This document shows positions 5,676-5,867 of a stretch of DNA of 5,867 bases, piece by piece. The notes beneath the pieces were generated by a model. It was not told the DNA's origin, did not search any database, and saw nothing but the letters and a program-made list of their open reading frames with translations. The stretch comes from an uncultured Planctomycetaceae bacterium (GTDB lineage Bacteria > Planctomycetota > Planctomycetia > Pirellulales > Pirellulaceae), in assembly GCA_903927685.1 (NCBI GenBank), contig CAIYOB010000161.1, forward strand, positions 1 to 5,867, given 5' to 3'. The number at the start of each line of letters is the position of its first letter. The stretch's first letter is position 1. Made by a program: the position numbers and the translations under genes.

Positions 5676-5867
5676 CACCTGGGGCTGAACGCGGCCCCTG
5701 CAGTACCGCGGCTCATTCCGCTGCTCGACGCGGGAGACGACGGAGCGCGAGCCGCGGCCGACGCCTTGGGGGCCATCGGCAAGGACGCCACGGCGGCGAT
5801 CCCCAAGCTGGTCGAGCACCTCGGCAAGGGGGAACTCCCCAGGAATCGGCCAACGACGCGACCGCAG
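5676..5867 (+). pseudogene. HEAT-repeat protein fragment, no start codon, cut by the window edge
   Basis: Directly after the LRR stop codon the same frame reads as HEAT-type helical repeats: 'AAPAVPRLIPLLDAGDDGAR', 'AAADALGAIGKDA' and 'AAIPKLVEHLGKGEL'. This is about one and a half HEAT hairpins with the usual Ala/Leu spacing and the 'ALGAIGKDA' turn. No ATG or GTG is present, and the only TTG falls inside the first repeat, so the fragment has no plausible start of its own. Near the right edge the frame turns to 'RNRPTTRPQ', whereas the next frame reads 'QESANDATA' (5840-5866), which fits a HEAT helix better. A one-base shift near 5838-5840 is therefore likely. HEAT repeats act as protein-binding scaffolds. 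This is most likely a 5'-truncated remnant, though what follows beyond the window is unknown. Confidence 0.55.

Overview
The window looks like a piece of a planctomycete chromosome (phylum Planctomycetota). This is inferred from GC-rich coding sequence and from the protein types present: WD40 propeller, LamG, HEAT, and a membrane-anchored leucine-rich-repeat protein with the 'ITDAGL' repeat signature. It also rests on a helical module with motifs such as GDAWWDLAE, RAGFWYRQA and RRIAQLG, which I recognise from large repeat-rich planctomycete proteins. No rRNA, tRNA or CRISPR array is visible, and no transposase gene.

Layout, left to right. A small stand-alone CHC2 zinc-finger protein (24-338, +) is followed by a short junction segment (339-475). 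A WD40 gene (515-1570, +) comes next; its seven-bladed propeller is present but its N-terminus begins abruptly inside the helical module. The stretch 1571-2023 holds no convincing intact gene, only a remnant near 1769-1876 of a GEAV...WYL-type module. A minus-strand pair lies at 2024-2978: a helical, TPR-like protein of 137 residues (2437 to 2024), translationally coupled by an ATGA overlap to an upstream gene (2978 to 2434). The coding signal of that upstream gene changes frame at least three times and meets two stop codons, so it looks like a recently decayed gene of about 180 residues. At 3131-3698 (+) lies a decayed gene for the helical module plus LamG, readable only in three successive frames. 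Last come a well-formed gene for a membrane-anchored LRR protein (3891-5675, +) and, straight after its stop codon and in the same frame, a start-less HEAT-repeat fragment running off the right edge.

The genes do not form an obvious pathway. The window reads as an accessory region in which modular protein-interaction genes have been copied, cut and left to decay around a few intact genes. The best-supported genes are the CHC2 protein, the WD40 propeller, the 137-residue helical protein and the LRR protein. The most interesting points are the split of one helical module between the WD40 gene and the LamG remnant, and the minus-strand coupled pair of unknown function.
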